Part shown: positions 12,318 through 13,855 of the stretch, in pieces
Position numbering within the stretch: position 1 is the first letter of the stretch
Layout of the letters: each line of letters starts with the position of its first letter
From: Ruminococcaceae bacterium UBA4306
Lineage (GTDB): Bacteria; Bacillota; Clostridia; Oscillospirales; Acutalibacteraceae
Direction of reading: 5' to 3'
Assembly (NCBI GenBank): GCA_002394725.1
Contig: DGUQ01000084.1
Coordinates: 1,867-15,721 of the forward strand
Length of the DNA stretch: 13,855 nt
Made by a program: the position numbers and the translations under genes
Notes under the pieces: generated by a model
Told to the model about the DNA's origin: nothing
Databases searched by the model: none
What the model saw: the letters and a program-made list of their open reading frames with translations, nothing else

Positions 12318-13382
12318 TCACTGTTTCAACAGCTCTGACAAAGCCTGCGCGAGATACTCGCCGCTGCGGCAGGCTTCCTCGACGGTGTTCGCGTCTGTAC
12401 CCACCTCGATCAGGAGCGAGCCGTTATTGAAATTCATGTTATAGGTGTACTCGCCGAAGTTCAGCGGTCGGGTCATGCCGGGGTATTGGTCCTCGCACTG
12501 TTTTTGCAGCCGCATGGCAAAGATCAGGTTATCATGCCAGAAGTCAAAGCCGCCGTCGATACCATAGCCTGCCATAATCATGATCTGTGCCGCCTTGCCG
12601 CCGTCAAACTCAAAGGTCGGCTTATACTTGGTGCCGTCATCGGTGGTCATCGCGTCACGGTGCAGATCGATGGTGACCTTGATCGACGGATATTTTTCCT
12701 TGTACGCAGAGATCGTTTCCCATGAACGCGCGTAGGAGCCCTCATAGGAGGGGTAGTCGTGGAGGGTGGTGTCGTGGATTGCGCCGATGCCGTTTTTCTT
12801 CAACACATCGACGAGCCTCTCCCCTACCGCGACCACGCCCAGATCGCCGTCGGTGGAACGCGGATAATAGTCCTCATCATACTCGCCGCTATCCTCGGTG
12901 AGATACCGCTCGCAGGTATGGGTGTGATAGATCAGCACCTGCACCTCATGGTTATCCTCGAGGGTAAAGGGCAGCTCCGACGACAACATCTCCTCCACAT
13001 CGAGGTCATAGTCCGTGGTGTTGCGGATGGTAAAATTATCATAGCTCATATTGCCGTTGCTGACCTTGATCTCCTTGACGGGATAGGTCACACCGCTGTG
13101 GGGCGTATCCTGCGGCTTTTCTCTCACCTGCGCCGTATCGGTCGGCGTCTCGGCAAGCGGTCGCATTTGCGGCTGCTGTGTCGGCGCTTCATCCGCCGTC
13201 GCGGCGGTGCTCTCGGCGCTCATATCGCCGTTGACAAAGCTCAGCTTTCCGGACAGAAGCGCCGCTTCATCCTCCAGCGCGACGCAGGATTGCACGCGGT
13301 AAATAACCATGCTCAGACACACCGCCATCACCAGAACCAATGCCGCGACCGTCACCGTCATCTTCCAATGTCGTTTCTTCAT
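12318..13382 (-). CDS. spoIIP: Stage II sporulation protein P (SpoIIP, 354 aa)
   Basis: SpoIIP is a peptidoglycan amidase/endopeptidase that works with SpoIID and SpoIIM in the mother cell membrane to thin septal wall and drive engulfment. The protein has an N-terminal signal/anchor helix (about 7-29, MTVTVAALVLVMAVCLSMVIY), a low-complexity Thr/Ala/Gln linker to about 95, and the SpoIIP domain with VLIYHTHTCERY, VVAVGERLVDVLKKNGIGAIHDTTLHDYPSYEGSY, KVTIDLHRDA and LLIEVGTDANTVEEA. The His in YHTH and the ExxxY/DLHRD elements are the expected metal and catalytic positions. It starts with AAGGTGA six bases upstream. It follows gpr by 210 bases, the same gene order as in Bacillus and many Clostridia, which supports a spore-forming host. 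Confidence 0.95.
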   Translation of the reverse strand: MKKRHWKMTVTVAALVLVMAVCLSMVIYRVQSCVALEDEAALLSGKLSFVNGDMSAESTAATADEAPTQQPQMRPLAETPTDTAQVREKPQDTPHSGVTYPVKEIKVSNGNMSYDNFTIRNTTDYDLDVEEMLSSELPFTLEDNHEVQVLIYHTHTCERYLTEDSGEYDEDYYPRSTDGDLGVVAVGERLVDVLKKNGIGAIHDTTLHDYPSYEGSYARSWETISAYKEKYPSIKVTIDLHRDAMTTDDGTKYKPTFEFDGGKAAQIMIMAGYGIDGGFDFWHDNLIFAMRLQKQCEDQYPGMTRPLNFGEYTYNMNFNNGSLLIEVGTDANTVEEACRSGEYLAQALSELLKQ

Positions 13383-13405
13383 TCTCTCACCTTTTATACT
13401 GATTT

Positions 13406-13446
13406 CTGATAAAAAGGGTTGATCGGATGATAGACCGTTTTATCAG
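13406..13446. other. Inverted repeat in the spoIIP leader
   Basis: CTGATAAAA (13406-13414) and TTTTATCAG (13438-13446) are perfect 9-bp inverted repeats 23 bases apart. They lie between the proposed sigma-E promoter and the spoIIP ribosome binding site, so they could form an RNA stem in the leader or a DNA operator. Confidence 0.4.
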
Positions 13447-13449
13447 AGA

Positions 13450-13480
13450 TCGGTATGATACGAATTGCTATAATATATGC
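13450..13480 (-). promoter_or_regulatory. Possible sigma-E-type promoter of spoIIP
   Basis: On the minus strand GCATATATT (13472-13480) is followed after 14 bases by CATACCGA (13450-13457). This partly matches the mother-cell sigma-E pattern (ATATT-like -35 and CATACAnT -10). In Bacillus, spoIIP is transcribed by sigma-E, which supports the call; the last three -10 bases are off-consensus. Confidence 0.45.
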
Positions 13481-13592
13481 GGCAGGAGGACGAGATATGA
13501 CTGCCCGGCAAAAAAAGATATGGTAAGAGCATTCCTCTCCCATACGATAAACATTACAGAGAATTTGCAGGGGAGCGTCCCTGCCCTGCACG

Positions 13593-13855
13593 CTATAATA
13601 GATTTAACAGATCCTCGGTGTCGATAGCCGATTGCAGCGCCATATTGACCGACAGGGAGATCAGATGCGCGGCGCGGTCGATCAGCAGATCGACCTCCTT
13701 GGGCGTGACGACCATGCTCCTGCCCTGCGGTGAAACGGTACGGCTCAGCTCCACACTCTCCTTTTCGTCATCGATCTCCAAGAGATCGTAAGCGAGTGTC
13801 ACCGCGTCGACCACCGTGGGTACGCCGATGGCGATCACGGGGATGCCCATCGTAT
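13593..13855 (-). CDS. gpr: Germination protease GPR, C-terminal 87 residues (5' end outside window)
   Basis: GPR is the spore endopeptidase that degrades small acid-soluble proteins during germination; it is made in the forespore as a zymogen. Only the C-terminus is present: GIPVIAIGVPTVVDAVTLAYD, a segment strongly conserved in the family, followed by SMVVTPKEVDLLIDRAAHLISLSVNMALQ, matching the conserved MVTPKEID-type helix. The frame is open through base 13855 (preceding codons read Thr-Met-Gly-Ile-Pro), so the gene continues off the window and the internal Met is not the start. It lies directly upstream of spoIIP, the usual gpr-spoIIP order. I see no canonical T-tailed terminator after it. 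Confidence 0.93.
   Translation of the reverse strand, partial: TMGIPVIAIGVPTVVDAVTLAYDLLEIDDEKESVELSRTVSPQGRSMVVTPKEVDLLIDRAAHLISLSVNMALQSAIDTEDLLNLL

Noticed and set aside
12759..13409. 216-residue plus-strand frame opposite spoIIP
   Set aside because: It is a shadow of spoIIP codon use, with no domain and no ribosome binding site; spoIIP itself has clear family motifs.
13394..13591. 65-residue minus-strand frame between gpr and spoIIP
   Set aside because: It overlaps the proposed promoter, lacks a convincing ribosome binding site and resembles no family I know.

Overview
The window looks like a piece of chromosome from a spore-forming, starch-degrading anaerobe of the Clostridia, most likely the Ruminococcaceae/Oscillospirales group. 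The evidence is the gpr-spoIIP sporulation pair, the GatCAB route to Asn-tRNA, strong GGAGG ribosome binding sites, and a secreted starch-binding protein with a dockerin next to a CBM26 amylase, as in the amylosome of Ruminococcus bromii. The base composition looks GC-richer than R. bromii, so I do not assign a species. Every gene I accept is on the minus strand.

In transcription order (right to left): the C-terminal end of the germination protease gene gpr (13593-13855, cut by the window edge); spoIIP (12318-13382) behind a possible sigma-E promoter; a small signal-peptide/glutamine-rich/membrane-anchored protein (11581-12108) with a clear sigma-A promoter, followed 2 nt later by a DusB-type tRNA dihydrouridine synthase (10607-11578); glyA (9288-10541); rarA/mgsA (7858-9120), closed by a strong terminator; a two-gene starch operon (5796-7577 and 3407-5779), closed by another strong terminator; a 539-base gene-free stretch with unusual repeats; then aspS (1122-2867), gatC (682-960) and the N-terminal part of gatA (1-680).

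The starch operon is the accessory centre of the window. The first gene encodes a non-catalytic protein with an aromatic-rich N-terminal module, a CBM26, two Ig-like modules and a C-terminal dockerin. The second encodes a secreted GH13 alpha-amylase with its own CBM26 but no dockerin. The likely division of labour is a scaffold-docked starch binder plus a freely secreted enzyme. The promoter region carries an inverted repeat over the core promoter that could be an operator.

aspS, gatC and gatA form a functional unit. AspRS has a His in the anticodon-binding domain position linked with non-discriminating enzymes, and GatCAB would convert the misacylated Asp-tRNA(Asn) to Asn-tRNA(Asn).

The structures not explained by genes are: two large imperfect palindromic elements just upstream of gatC and rarA; six copies of GGTTGAC at near-helical spacing downstream of the amylase terminator; and a promoter whose -35 box sits in the loop of a terminator-like hairpin before the Q-rich protein gene.
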